Positions 7,562-14,903 of a DNA stretch of 29,301 nt are shown piece by piece. This DNA is from DASUAO01 sp046484625 (GTDB taxonomy: Bacteria; Actinomycetota; Acidimicrobiia; IMCC26256; PALSA-555). Position numbers and translations under genes: made by a program. The DNA lies in assembly GCA_046484625.1 (NCBI GenBank), contig JAWOIO010000235.1:1-29301 (forward strand), given 5' to 3'. The notes under the pieces are model-generated. The model was not told where the DNA came from. It ran no database searches and saw only the letters and a program-made list of their open reading frames with translations. How positions within the stretch are numbered: position 1 is the stretch's first letter; every line of letters begins with the position of its first letter.

Positions 7562-7624
7562 TCAGGCCGCGTCGCGGCCGAGCATTGCCGTGAACCGGTC
7601 GAGGAGCCCGTCGAGCAGTCCCAT
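7562..7624 (-). CDS. Candidate micro-ORF (20 residues, amphipathic)
   Basis: The frame encodes MGLLDGLLDRFTAMLGRDAA. It has an unusually good ribosome site (AGGGGGG, 4 to 5 bases before ATG) in a region with no other gene on that strand. The peptide would form an amphipathic helix with Leu/Phe/Met on one face, like many membrane-associating micro-proteins. It is divergent from the FtsX permease, with an inverted repeat between the two. The ribosome site could be coincidental in such G-rich DNA, so I rate it as possible only. Confidence 0.35.
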   Translation of the reverse strand: MGLLDGLLDRFTAMLGRDAA

Positions 7625-7663
7625 CGATCCCCCCTGCGATGCCCCCGGTCGGCGGCGTAGGCC

Positions 7664-7676
7664 GACCATGATGGTC
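7664..7676. promoter_or_regulatory. Inverted repeat upstream of the FtsX permease
   Basis: GACCAT-G-ATGGTC is a perfect 6+1+6 inverted repeat ending 5 bases before the permease ATG, and GACCATG recurs at 7678-7684 across the start codon. It could be an operator or an mRNA hairpin controlling the permease. No ribosome site is visible for that gene, so structure or a leaderless message may matter. Confidence 0.35.
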
Positions 7677-7681
7677 CGACC

Positions 7682-10249
7682 ATGTGGAAGGCGACGATCC
7701 GAGGGCTGTTCGTCCGGAAGATCCGGCTTGCCCTCACCGCGATGGCAGTCCTGCTCGGTGTCAGCTTCGTTGCCGGCACCTACGTCCTCACCGACACGCT
7801 CGACCGGTCGTTCCAGGGGGTCTTCGACGAGTCGGTCGAGGGCATCGATGCGGTCGTGCGCCTCCGCCCGCCGTTCGGTGGGGACGGTGACCGGGACCGG
7901 TTCCCGGAGTCGCTCGTCACGCAGGTGCAGGACGTCGCCGGCGTGCGCTCGGCGACCGGGTTCGTCCAGGGCTACGCGCAGTTCGTGGGACGCGACGGTG
8001 AGGCGATCCAGATCGGCGGCGCACCGACGTTCGGGATCTCCTGGGCGCAGCGCGGCCGCGACGGCCCACTGCGACTGATCGACCTCGACGGGCAAGTCAC
8101 GAAGAGTCGACCGCCGCGTGCGCCGGGCGAGGTCGCGATGGATGCCGGGACCGCACGACGCAACGACTTCTCGGTCGGCGACCGGGTCGACATCCTCACG
8201 CTCGGCCCGAAGGAACAGTTCCGCATCGTCGGCGTCTTCGGCTTCGGCAGCGCCGAGAGGCTCGGTGCGGTGACGTTCGCGGCCTTTGATCTGGCCACCG
8301 CGCAGGCCGCCGTGGGTGCACCCGGCCTCATCGACGCGATCAACGTGACGGCGGAGCCGGGGACGAACCGCCGAGACCTCCGCGAGCGTCTCGCCGCGGA
8401 GCTCGGCGGCGCATACGAGGTGTCCACCGGGCAGCAAGTGGCGAATGATCGCGGAGAGCAGGTCCTCGACTTCCTGGCCCTGCTGACCCAGCTGCTCCTC
8501 GGCTTCGCTGCGATCGGCCTCGTGGTCGGCGCGTTCATCATCTTCAACACCTTCACGATCCTGGTCGCGCAGCGGACACGCGAGCTGGGCCTGTTCCGCG
8601 CGATGGGTGCGAGCCGACGCCAGGTGATCGGCTCGGTGATCGGCGAGGCCGCGGTTGTGGGTGTGATCGCGTCCGTCGCCGGCCTCGCCGCCGGGGTCGG
8701 CTTCGCGGCCCTGTTGCTCGAGCTGACCGGGCGGCTCGGCTTCGATGTGCCCGAGGGCGCGGTCGTCCTCCAGGAGCGCACGATCGTGGTAGCGATCCTG
8801 GTCGGTCTCGTGGTCACGGTGCTCTCGGCGATCTGGCCGGCCCTGCGCGCGTCGCGCGTGCCGCCGATCGCGGCGATCAACGACGTCGGGACGCCGAGCG
8901 AGCGATCGTTGCGAGCGCGCGGTGTGCTGGGCGTGTTCATCGGTGTCGCCGGGATCCCGTTCGTGGTCGTGGGGCTCAACCGGACCGCAGATGCGGCGAA
9001 CGCGGTGGACGAGATCTGGATCGTGGCCGTCGGGGCGCTGCTCGTGTTCTTCGGCGTGGTGGTGCTCCTCGCGACGTTCGCCCGTCCGCTGGCCTCGGCG
9101 CTCGGTGCGCCGTTCCGCGTGTTCGGCGTGACGGGCGAGCTGGCCCGCGGGAATGCGACGAGGAACCCGCGCCGCACCGCGGCGACCGCGTCCGCGCTCG
9201 TCATCGGGCTTGCGCTCGTCGGCCTCGTCTCGATCTTCGGTGCGTCGGCCAAGTCGTCGGTGAAGGCCGCCGTGGACCGCGGGATCCGCGCCGACGTCGT
9301 GCTCAAGGCGCAGCAGTTCAGCGCGTTTTCGCCCCAGGTCGCGGAGCGGCTCCTCGACCAACCTGCCCTCGGAGCCGTCGCCGCGTTCCGATTCGGCAAT
9401 GTCCGGGTGCAGACCCAGGAGGAGACGGTCGCGGGCGTGGACCCCACGCAGCTCGGCCCGGTCACGGCGCTGCGGGTCCGCGACGGGAGCATCGCAGCGA
9501 TGGGTGACGACGGCGTGCTCGTGCAGGCTGACGCCGCGGCGAAGTACGGGCTGCGCGTCGGCGACGAGATCCAGATGCAGTTTCCGCAAGGGTTCCAGCT
9601 GATTCGCGTCGCGGGCATCTACGAGCAGGCCGACTTCACGGGAGGGTTCCCTGTCGACTGGATCGTGTCATGGCCCGCGTACGTGCAGGGGTTCGGTGCC
9701 GACGACCAAGACTCGCTCGTCTACGTGAAGGCTTCCGGGAGCGTCGGCGCCGCCCGGGCGTCCGTGCAGGAGGTCGTCGCGGAGGACTTCCCCAACGTCG
9801 AGGTGTTCTCACGGGACGCATACCGCAGCGACCAGGAGGCCGCGATCGACAGGTTCCTCGCGGTCACCGTGGCGCTGTTGCTGCTGTCCGAGCTCATCGC
9901 GGTGCTCGGCATCGTGAACACGTTGGCCCTCTCGGTGTTCGAGCGAACCCACGAGATCGGGCTGCTCCGTGCAGTCGGCATGTCGCGCCGACAGACGCGC
10001 CGGATGATCCGCAGTGAGTCGGTGGTCGTGGCACTCGTCGGTGGCGTGGTGGGCACCGCGCTCGGGGTGTTCTGGGGCTGGGTCTTCACCGCGGCGCTCG
10101 AGAGCCAAGGCGTCACGGAGCTCTCGGTCCCCGTCGTCCAGCTCGTCGTGTTCCTGGCGCTCTCGATGCTCGCGGGAGTCGTTGCCGCGATTCTCCCGGC
10201 CTGGCGGGCCAGCCGCCTCGACGTCCTCGGCGCCATCGCCACCGAGTGA
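7682..10249 (+). CDS. FtsX/MacB-type ABC transporter permease
   Basis: This 855-residue membrane protein has two MacB_PCD-FtsX repeats. A first helix (about 16-37, LALTAMAVLLGVSFVAGTYV) is followed by an extracellular domain. FtsX block 1 is at about 260-390 (helix, then QRTRELGLFRAMGASRRQVIGS, then two more helices). A second helix and extracellular domain occupy about 410-725. FtsX block 2 is at about 730-850 (ERTHEIGLLRAVGMSRRQTRRM). The start MWKATIRGLFVRKIRLALTA is typical for actinobacterial members. These act with a MacB-like ATPase to move lipids, lipoproteins or peptides by mechanotransmission. The ATPase is usually the gene just upstream; here that gene is cysC, so the partner must be encoded elsewhere. 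No frameshift is visible. Substrate unknown. Confidence 0.92.
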   Translation: MWKATIRGLFVRKIRLALTAMAVLLGVSFVAGTYVLTDTLDRSFQGVFDESVEGIDAVVRLRPPFGGDGDRDRFPESLVTQVQDVAGVRSATGFVQGYAQFVGRDGEAIQIGGAPTFGISWAQRGRDGPLRLIDLDGQVTKSRPPRAPGEVAMDAGTARRNDFSVGDRVDILTLGPKEQFRIVGVFGFGSAERLGAVTFAAFDLATAQAAVGAPGLIDAINVTAEPGTNRRDLRERLAAELGGAYEVSTGQQVANDRGEQVLDFLALLTQLLLGFAAIGLVVGAFIIFNTFTILVAQRTRELGLFRAMGASRRQVIGSVIGEAAVVGVIASVAGLAAGVGFAALLLELTGRLGFDVPEGAVVLQERTIVVAILVGLVVTVLSAIWPALRASRVPPIAAINDVGTPSERSLRARGVLGVFIGVAGIPFVVVGLNRTADAANAVDEIWIVAVGALLVFFGVVVLLATFARPLASALGAPFRVFGVTGELARGNATRNPRRTAATASALVIGLALVGLVSIFGASAKSSVKAAVDRGIRADVVLKAQQFSAFSPQVAERLLDQPALGAVAAFRFGNVRVQTQEETVAGVDPTQLGPVTALRVRDGSIAAMGDDGVLVQADAAAKYGLRVGDEIQMQFPQGFQLIRVAGIYEQADFTGGFPVDWIVSWPAYVQGFGADDQDSLVYVKASGSVGAARASVQEVVAEDFPNVEVFSRDAYRSDQEAAIDRFLAVTVALLLLSELIAVLGIVNTLALSVFERTHEIGLLRAVGMSRRQTRRMIRSESVVVALVGGVVGTALGVFWGWVFTAALESQGVTELSVPVVQLVVFLALSMLAGVVAAILPAWRASRLDVLGAIATE

Positions 10250-10285
10250 CGCATGTCCGTCAAGGGTCGACCGGAGGTGGCCTGA

Positions 10286-10291
10286 TACCGT
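10286..10291 (+). promoter_or_regulatory. Probable -10 box of tRNA-Val(GAC)
   Basis: TACCGT followed by GGC lies 17 bases before the mature tRNA 5' end. The tRNA-Val(CAC) gene at 26655 has the very similar TATCGTGGC at almost the same spacing. Confidence 0.4.
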
Positions 10292-10308
10292 GGCGGCTCG
10301 CACCACAC

Positions 10309-10380
10309 GGGCGGTTAGCTCAGGGGTAGAGCACTTCCTCGACACGGAAGGGGTCAGAGGTTCAAATCCTCTACCGCCCA
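10309..10380 (+). tRNA. tRNA-Val(GAC)
   Basis: The full cloverleaf is visible. The acceptor GGGCGGT pairs with ACCGCCC, the D arm contains TAGCTCA, the anticodon stem is CTTCC/GGAAG, and the T arm is CAGAGG TTCAAAT CCTCT. CCA is not encoded (CCG follows). The seven-base anticodon loop reads TCGACAC, giving anticodon GAC at 34-36 (valine). This puts C, not the near-universal U, at position 33. The last ten bases overlap the end of a gene on the opposite strand. Confidence 0.9.
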
Positions 10381-11441
10381 CCGGCGATGAGCACCTTGCT
10401 CACGAACGGTGAGGTCATCGCACGCAGCAGCGCGCGGTACCCGACTCCGAAGCGGATCTCTGAGCCGACGGGCATCGAGCGGCTTCCTGCATCCACCACC
10501 AGGTGATCGCTGCTACCACCGAGGATCGTGAGGCCTTCCGGCGCGACAAGATCGCTCGGGTCGACGTCCTGGACGCCCACTGCGAGGATCACGCGGTTCG
10601 AGTCACCGAAGTCGGCGCTCGGCGCCGCGGACCCGAACGCCGTCTGCTCGATCGCACCCCACGGCTTCGACGGCTTCACCTTCGACTCGATCACTTCGGC
10701 GACCAGCGTCATCGCATCGGTGTGCAGCCCGTCGATCGGGTGTCGGTGCAGGGGCTCGCGGCCGAGAAGGATGGACTCCCCGAGACGCAGGTTGTTCACC
10801 CGGCCGACATCGCCCGGGCCGAGCGCCCAGCCGAGGTTCGCGGAGTTGCCACCGGAGACGATGGCGAGCGCGATGCCGAAGGTCGACTCCAGCGCGGTCG
10901 CCAACGAGGACAGCTCGTCCATCTTTTGCTGGTCGGGCGCGACCCCGCTCTGACAGGCGAGGTTGGTCCCGATGCCCTGGAGCGCAAGGCCAGGGAGATC
11001 CAAGGTGCGGCCCACGACCGCCTCGAGATCACACGGGAGGATCCCCTCCCGCAGGTCGCCCAGCTCGACCATGAGCACGACACCGTGCTTCCGGCCCTGG
11101 GAGTGCGCGCACGACGAGAGCTGCTCGAGCACGGCGAGCTCGGAGTTGAGACTCGTGTCGGCCGACGCGACCACTCGGTTGGCCTCGCTGAGCATGGGCG
11201 ACCGGAGCAGCGTCATCGGGCACGACAGTCCCGCCCGGACCATCCCCTCGAGATTCTCGATGCGCGAGTCGCCGATGGATGTGACGCCGGCATCGAGCAG
11301 TTCCCGTGCGATCGCATGCGATCCGAGCACTGCCTTCGTGACGCCGGTGACGACGATGCCTCGTTGACCGAGCCGTGCCACCAGTGCCGCCGCGTTGTGA
11401 CGGATCCGATCGAGACGGATCTCCAGTCGCGGCGCGGTCAT
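10371..11441 (-). CDS. Alanine racemase-like PLP enzyme (fold-type III amino-acid racemase)
   Basis: This 356-residue protein is of the alanine racemase N-terminal domain superfamily. The PLP lysine is K36 in VVTGVTKAVLG. Later blocks are MVELGDLREG (substrate/PLP pocket, middle) and VSGGNSANLGWA (phosphate-binding loop). The best-known relatives of this length and pattern are the ornithine/amino-acid racemase-like (Orr) proteins. The start overlaps the stop of the DUF1611 gene as ATGA, so the two are coupled and probably act on the same amino acid. The stop TAG lies inside tRNA-Val(GAC) on the other strand, so its last three codons are antisense to the acceptor stem. The substrate is unknown. 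The frame extends upstream of the ATG only as antisense noise. Confidence 0.85.
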   Translation of the reverse strand: MTAPRLEIRLDRIRHNAAALVARLGQRGIVVTGVTKAVLGSHAIARELLDAGVTSIGDSRIENLEGMVRAGLSCPMTLLRSPMLSEANRVVASADTSLNSELAVLEQLSSCAHSQGRKHGVVLMVELGDLREGILPCDLEAVVGRTLDLPGLALQGIGTNLACQSGVAPDQQKMDELSSLATALESTFGIALAIVSGGNSANLGWALGPGDVGRVNNLRLGESILLGREPLHRHPIDGLHTDAMTLVAEVIESKVKPSKPWGAIEQTAFGSAAPSADFGDSNRVILAVGVQDVDPSDLVAPEGLTILGGSSDHLVVDAGSRSMPVGSEIRFGVGYRALLRAMTSPFVSKVLIAGGR

Positions 11442-12550
11442 GTCGTGGCTGCGACCAGCTTCGGCTCGAGCTCGGGGAACGCGCGCACGACCATGTCGAC
11501 GAGGTGGTTCGGCGACCGGGTGAGCGCGTCGGTCGCCGGTATCCCCAGCTCGCGCTCGTAGCGCGTGATCGCCGCGGAGACCTCGGCCTCGGTCATCTGC
11601 TCGTGGTTGATCGTCAGACCGATCACGGTCGTGTCGGCGAACGTCTGGATGAGGTTGATCTCGTCGGCCGGCGTCGGCATCGGCAGGGTCGGGAAGTCGC
11701 CGAGGAACCGACGTGCCGGTGCGTGCTGGAGGATGACGCCCTGCGGCTGGCTTCCGCGGAGGATGAAGCTCGACGTGAGGTAGGCCGGATGGCTGAGCGC
11801 GCCCTGGCCCTCGACGACGATGACGTCGGGTTCCGCGTCCTCGAACGCCTCGACCACTGCGGCTTCCATCTCGCCCGAGCAGAACTGGGAGGGGATCGCA
11901 TCGAGCGCCACTCCGTAGCGGGTGCCCTGGATCAGGCCGGTCTGTCCCGTCCCGACCAGGACTGCTCTGATCCCCCGGTCGTTGAGGGCCTGCGTGAGGA
12001 TCGTCGCGGTGGTGCGCTTCCCGATCGCGCCATCCGTGCCGAGCACCGCGATCCGTGGGCATGTGACCGTCGCGATGCGCCCACTGAACATCCTGAGGTC
12101 CTGCTTGTCGCGCGGACGACGCACATCGAGGATGGTCACCCCGTGCGCGGCGGCCGCGGCGGCGAACTCCACATCGTCGTTGAGGAACTGGTGCAGGCCG
12201 TTCACGACGCTCATGCCGCGAGCGATCGCATCGAGCAGCACGGCGCGCTCGACGTCAGAGAGCATCCCGCTCAGCGGGGCCATGCCGAAGATGAGGAAGT
12301 CGGGGATGTGGCCCGCGATCGCGATCGCTTCGTCGACGTCCGCGCAGATCGGGATGTCGTTCGGCTTGTCGCCGAGCACCTCACCTGCATCGAGGCCGGA
12401 CTGCTCGCTGTCGATCACGGCGAGGATCTCGTAGCGCTCGGAATGGCGGACGAGACCGTTCGCCGTCTTGCCGTCCATCGCACCGAAGTTGGCCTCGCAG
12501 TACACGACGGCAGTCGGCTGCGCGGAAACAAGTGGCAGGGACTGGGGCAT
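11438..12550 (-). CDS. DUF1611 family P-loop protein (DgcN-like N-acyltransferase candidate)
   Basis: This 370-residue cytosolic protein has two parts. An N-terminal Rossmann-like domain (about 1-150) includes PDFLIFGMAPLSGMLSD and GMSVVNGLHQFLND. A C-terminal P-loop domain has the Walker A motif GTDGAIGKRTT at 171-181 and DVIVVEGQGALSHP as the Walker B-like strand. Both are diagnostic for DUF1611. The characterised relative DgcN is a D-glutamate N-acetyltransferase, which acts with the enolase-superfamily enzyme DgcA. Here the partner is instead a PLP racemase-like protein, so the reaction may differ. A strong ribosome site (GAGGAG, 5 bases) fixes the ATG. An N-acetyltransferase role is inferred from family only. 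Confidence 0.85.
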   Translation of the reverse strand: MPQSLPLVSAQPTAVVYCEANFGAMDGKTANGLVRHSERYEILAVIDSEQSGLDAGEVLGDKPNDIPICADVDEAIAIAGHIPDFLIFGMAPLSGMLSDVERAVLLDAIARGMSVVNGLHQFLNDDVEFAAAAAAHGVTILDVRRPRDKQDLRMFSGRIATVTCPRIAVLGTDGAIGKRTTATILTQALNDRGIRAVLVGTGQTGLIQGTRYGVALDAIPSQFCSGEMEAAVVEAFEDAEPDVIVVEGQGALSHPAYLTSSFILRGSQPQGVILQHAPARRFLGDFPTLPMPTPADEINLIQTFADTTVIGLTINHEQMTEAEVSAAITRYERELGIPATDALTRSPNHLVDMVVRAFPELEPKLVAATT

Positions 12551-12853
12551 GTCGCTCCTCGAGTAGGGCTCAGAGGAGGCAACCGAAGGGGTCCGGCCTG
12601 TGTGTCAACCGGATGTAGGAGAGGTCCCCGCTAAGTGTGACGGAACCCCCATCCTACCGCAGGTGCGCTCTACGTTCCTGCCGACCGAGCTGCCCAGAAT
12701 CGCCGCCGCGGCGGGTCGGTCGAGTCGACGGTCGCGCCTGCCTCGACGAGGAGGGCCGATCGGCCCTAGTGACGAGCTCCCCGAACTGGGACAGTGAGAT
12801 TGGTCGCAAGGCTTCTCGTCTCGGGTCCGGTTGGAAGGGGGAAGGGGGGGAGC
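12551..12853. promoter_or_regulatory. Divergent intergenic region with a 16-bp perfect palindrome
   Basis: No gene is supported in these 303 bases. On the minus strand, TTGACA (12608 to 12603) could be a -35 element for the DUF1611 operon, but no good -10 lies at the right spacing. AGGGCCGATCGGCCCT at 12752-12767 is a perfect palindrome about 87 bp before the start of the plus-strand operon and suits a dimeric regulator. A long purine tract (GGAAGGGGGAAGGGGGGG) directly precedes the next gene and supplies its ribosome site. Confidence 0.45.
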
Positions 12854-13198
12854 GTGGTTGATCAGATGAGGGCAATGGCGGTCGCCCAGACGGCGGAGGC
12901 GCCCTTTGACCTTGATGACATGTTCGGCATCCGACGGGCGTTGGGCTCGCTGCCCCCCGATCGCTGGGACGAGTTCTTCGCGACCTGGGCTGAGATCGCC
13001 GAGGCAAGCGGCCTCGACATCGAGGAGATGCAGGCACTCGCCACGCTCGGCGCGTCCCGTCCGGATGGCGCGCCCGCCGACGGTCATCTGGTCGGCGCAT
13101 GGCGAACGGTCAGCGATGCGATGGGTTCCTATCTGCTGTGGCGGGCGCAGCGCAACGCCGCAACCGAGTTCTGGTCCCGACGAGAGAGGAGTGGGTAG
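12854..13198 (+). CDS. Hypothetical protein, first gene of a probable stress operon
   Basis: This encodes 114 residues from GTG 12854 (VVDQMRAMAVAQTAE), which sits 3 bases after a very strong GGGGGGG ribosome site; an in-frame ATG at 12866 is an alternative. I do not recognise the family. The protein is helical and rather Ala-rich with several Trp (FFATWAEIAEASGLDIEEM, AWRTVSDAMGSYLLWRAQR) and a basic C-terminus. There is no signal peptide. It ends one base before the DUF1918 start, and that gene overlaps a universal stress protein, so a role in a stress response is likely by context only. Confidence 0.7.
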   Translation: MVDQMRAMAVAQTAEAPFDLDDMFGIRRALGSLPPDRWDEFFATWAEIAEASGLDIEEMQALATLGASRPDGAPADGHLVGAWRTVSDAMGSYLLWRAQRNAATEFWSRRERSG

Positions 13199-13199
13199 C

Positions 13200-13403
13200 G
13201 TGAACGCACAAGTAGGTGATCGACTCGTGATCAAGGGTCACCATGTCGGAGAACCCGACCGGGACGCGGAGATCCTCGAGGTCCGCGGCGAGGACGGAGG
13301 TCCGCCGTACCTGGTGCGCTGGGACGACGACGGCCACGAGGGGCTGTTCTTCCCCGGCTCCGATGCCGTGATCGAGCACATCCCCCACAAGGGTCGGTCG
13401 TGA
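13200..13403 (+). CDS. DUF1918 domain-containing protein
   Basis: This 67-residue protein begins VNAQVGDRLVIKGHHVGEP and continues with RDAEILEVRGEDGGPPYLVRW and a GHEGLFFPGSDA block. This is the standard pattern of DUF1918, a small SH3-like actinobacterial domain of unknown function. The length is normal. The start is GTG after GAGAGGAG. Its stop overlaps the next GTG (GTGA), coupling it to UspA. DUF1918 proteins often lie beside stress proteins, which fits here. Confidence 0.9.
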   Translation: MNAQVGDRLVIKGHHVGEPDRDAEILEVRGEDGGPPYLVRWDDDGHEGLFFPGSDAVIEHIPHKGRS

Positions 13404-13855
13404 CGACCCGCCGGTTGGTCCTCGGCTACGACGGATCGACCGGCGCTCGGGCTGCGGTCGAATGGTGCATCGAACACGCGGGTCTGTTGGACGCCGAGGT
13501 CGTCGTCGTCGGTGTCGCCGACGCTGTGTTCATCGATGGACTCGCGCCGGCAGAGTCGCCGACCATCGGCCTGTCGTTCGACGCGACGGTGGGCGCGATG
13601 GTGCAGGCGGTCACCGACGAGCTCACCGAGGCGGTCGCGGCGCTGGAAGCCGCAGACGTCCGCTGCCGAACGGTCGTCGCTCGGGGCAACCCCGCCCAGT
13701 CGCTCGATCGCGTGGCGCACGAGGAGTCGGCCGGGCTCATCGTCGTCGGTCGGCGTGGCAAAGGAGGGTTCGTGGAGATGCTGCTGGGAAGCGTTCCGCA
13801 CACCCTCGCGCACCATGCGACCGTTCCGGTCGTGATCGTCCCAGCCGACGACTGA
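13400..13855 (+). CDS. Universal stress protein (UspA family)
   Basis: This is a single-domain UspA protein of 151 residues. It starts MTTRRLVLGYDGSTGARAAVEWC, the usual first strand and ATP-contacting Asp. It ends with the ATP-binding loop GRRGKGGFVEMLLGS (about 117-131), followed by VPHTLAHHATVPVVIVP. The G-2x-G-8x-G-S arrangement suggests that it binds ATP. It is cytosolic and probably dimeric. It is the last gene of the operon. UspA proteins help survival under starvation or oxygen stress; the specific signal is unknown. The neighbouring minus-strand gene converges on it with only 26 bp between stops. Confidence 0.95.
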   Translation: MTTRRLVLGYDGSTGARAAVEWCIEHAGLLDAEVVVVGVADAVFIDGLAPAESPTIGLSFDATVGAMVQAVTDELTEAVAALEAADVRCRTVVARGNPAQSLDRVAHEESAGLIVVGRRGKGGFVEMLLGSVPHTLAHHATVPVVIVPADD

Positions 13856-13881
13856 CGGGCCGCGGGCTCGCCTGCGCCGAA

Positions 13882-14886
13882 TCAGGCGTCGTACGTGCTG
13901 GTGAAGCTCCGCAGGACCTGCCGGTAGTTCGCGCGCTCGTACGATGCGGGGTCCGCGACGGACTCGGCACTGACGCTGCCGCGCGCCTGCGCGACCGACT
14001 CGTACTCGTGCTCGTCGAGCCACTGCTCGAGCCCGCGGTGGAGCACACCGAGGTGCTCGGGTCCGTGGACGAGGAGCGCGGAGGTCGTCATGACGGCATC
14101 GGCGCCGGCGAGGACGGCCTTGGCCGCGTCTTCATGTGTGTGCACGCCGGTCGACAGTGCCAGTGAGCACGACACCCGACGGTGGAGCAGCCCGATCCAT
14201 CGCAGAGGGAGCCGCAGCTCGGCCGAGGTCGACAGGTCGAGGGTCGGGGCGACGACGAGGGTCTCGAGGTCGAAGTCGGGCTGGTAGAAGCGGTTGAAGC
14301 AGACGACGCCGTCGGCTCCGGCCTCGGCGACCTGCCCGACGAAGTGCGCGAGCGCCGTGAAGTACGGGGAGATCTTCACCGCGAGTGGCACCGCGACCTC
14401 CTCCCGCACCGACCGCACCAGACGGAGGAGCTCGACCTCCAAGGAGGTGGCCGTGTCGTGGGGATCTGCACCGATGCCGTACACGTTGAGCTCGAGGGCA
14501 TCGGCGCCCGCCTCCACGAGGGCGGTCGCGTAGTGGGTCCAGCCGCCGCGGGTCGTGCCGTTCAGGCTCGCGATCACCGGTAGGTCGAGCGCGGCCTTGG
14601 CGTCGGTGACGAGTCGGAGGTGACGGTCGAGCTCGTCCTCGCCCTCGGGCTCCGGAAGGTAGGTGAGCGCCTCAGCGAAGGACTCGGTTCCCTGGGTGAA
14701 CAGCCGTTGGCGGTCGAGGGCCGCGTCGGTGACATCCTCCTCGAAGAGCGACGGAAGAACGACCGCCGCCGCGCCTGCGTCTTCGAGTCGCCGGAGCGTG
14801 TCGACGCGTCCGGTGAGCGGACTCGCCGACGCGACGAGGGGGCTCGCCAGCTGTAGCCCGAGGTAGGTGGTGCTGAGATCGGTCAT
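13882..14886 (-). CDS. Dihydroorotate dehydrogenase-like flavoprotein (PRK07565 type)
   Basis: This 334-residue TIM-barrel flavoprotein starts MTDLSTTYLGLQLASPLVASASPLTG, with later blocks PVIASLNGTTRGGW, ALELNVYGIGADP, PLAVKISPYF and ADGVVCFNRFYQPDFD. These match the PyrD-like group usually annotated as dihydroorotate dehydrogenase-like. Members sit beside nifJ-type pyruvate:ferredoxin oxidoreductases rather than with pyrimidine genes. The gene starts 17 bases after the nifJ stop and is in the same operon. It may therefore take or give electrons in the ferredoxin/pyruvate system; a true role in pyrimidine synthesis is less likely. The exact reaction is not known to me. Confidence 0.9.
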   Translation of the reverse strand: MTDLSTTYLGLQLASPLVASASPLTGRVDTLRRLEDAGAAAVVLPSLFEEDVTDAALDRQRLFTQGTESFAEALTYLPEPEGEDELDRHLRLVTDAKAALDLPVIASLNGTTRGGWTHYATALVEAGADALELNVYGIGADPHDTATSLEVELLRLVRSVREEVAVPLAVKISPYFTALAHFVGQVAEAGADGVVCFNRFYQPDFDLETLVVAPTLDLSTSAELRLPLRWIGLLHRRVSCSLALSTGVHTHEDAAKAVLAGADAVMTTSALLVHGPEHLGVLHRGLEQWLDEHEYESVAQARGSVSAESVADPASYERANYRQVLRSFTSTYDA

Positions 14887-14903
14887 CGAAGATGTCCCAT
14901 CGG

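Noticed and set aside
7562..9589. 675-codon minus-strand frame under the FtsX permease
   Set aside because: It is charged low-complexity antisense (Arg/Asp/Glu/His). Only its last 20 codons were kept, as a separate micro-ORF, because of a strong internal ribosome site.
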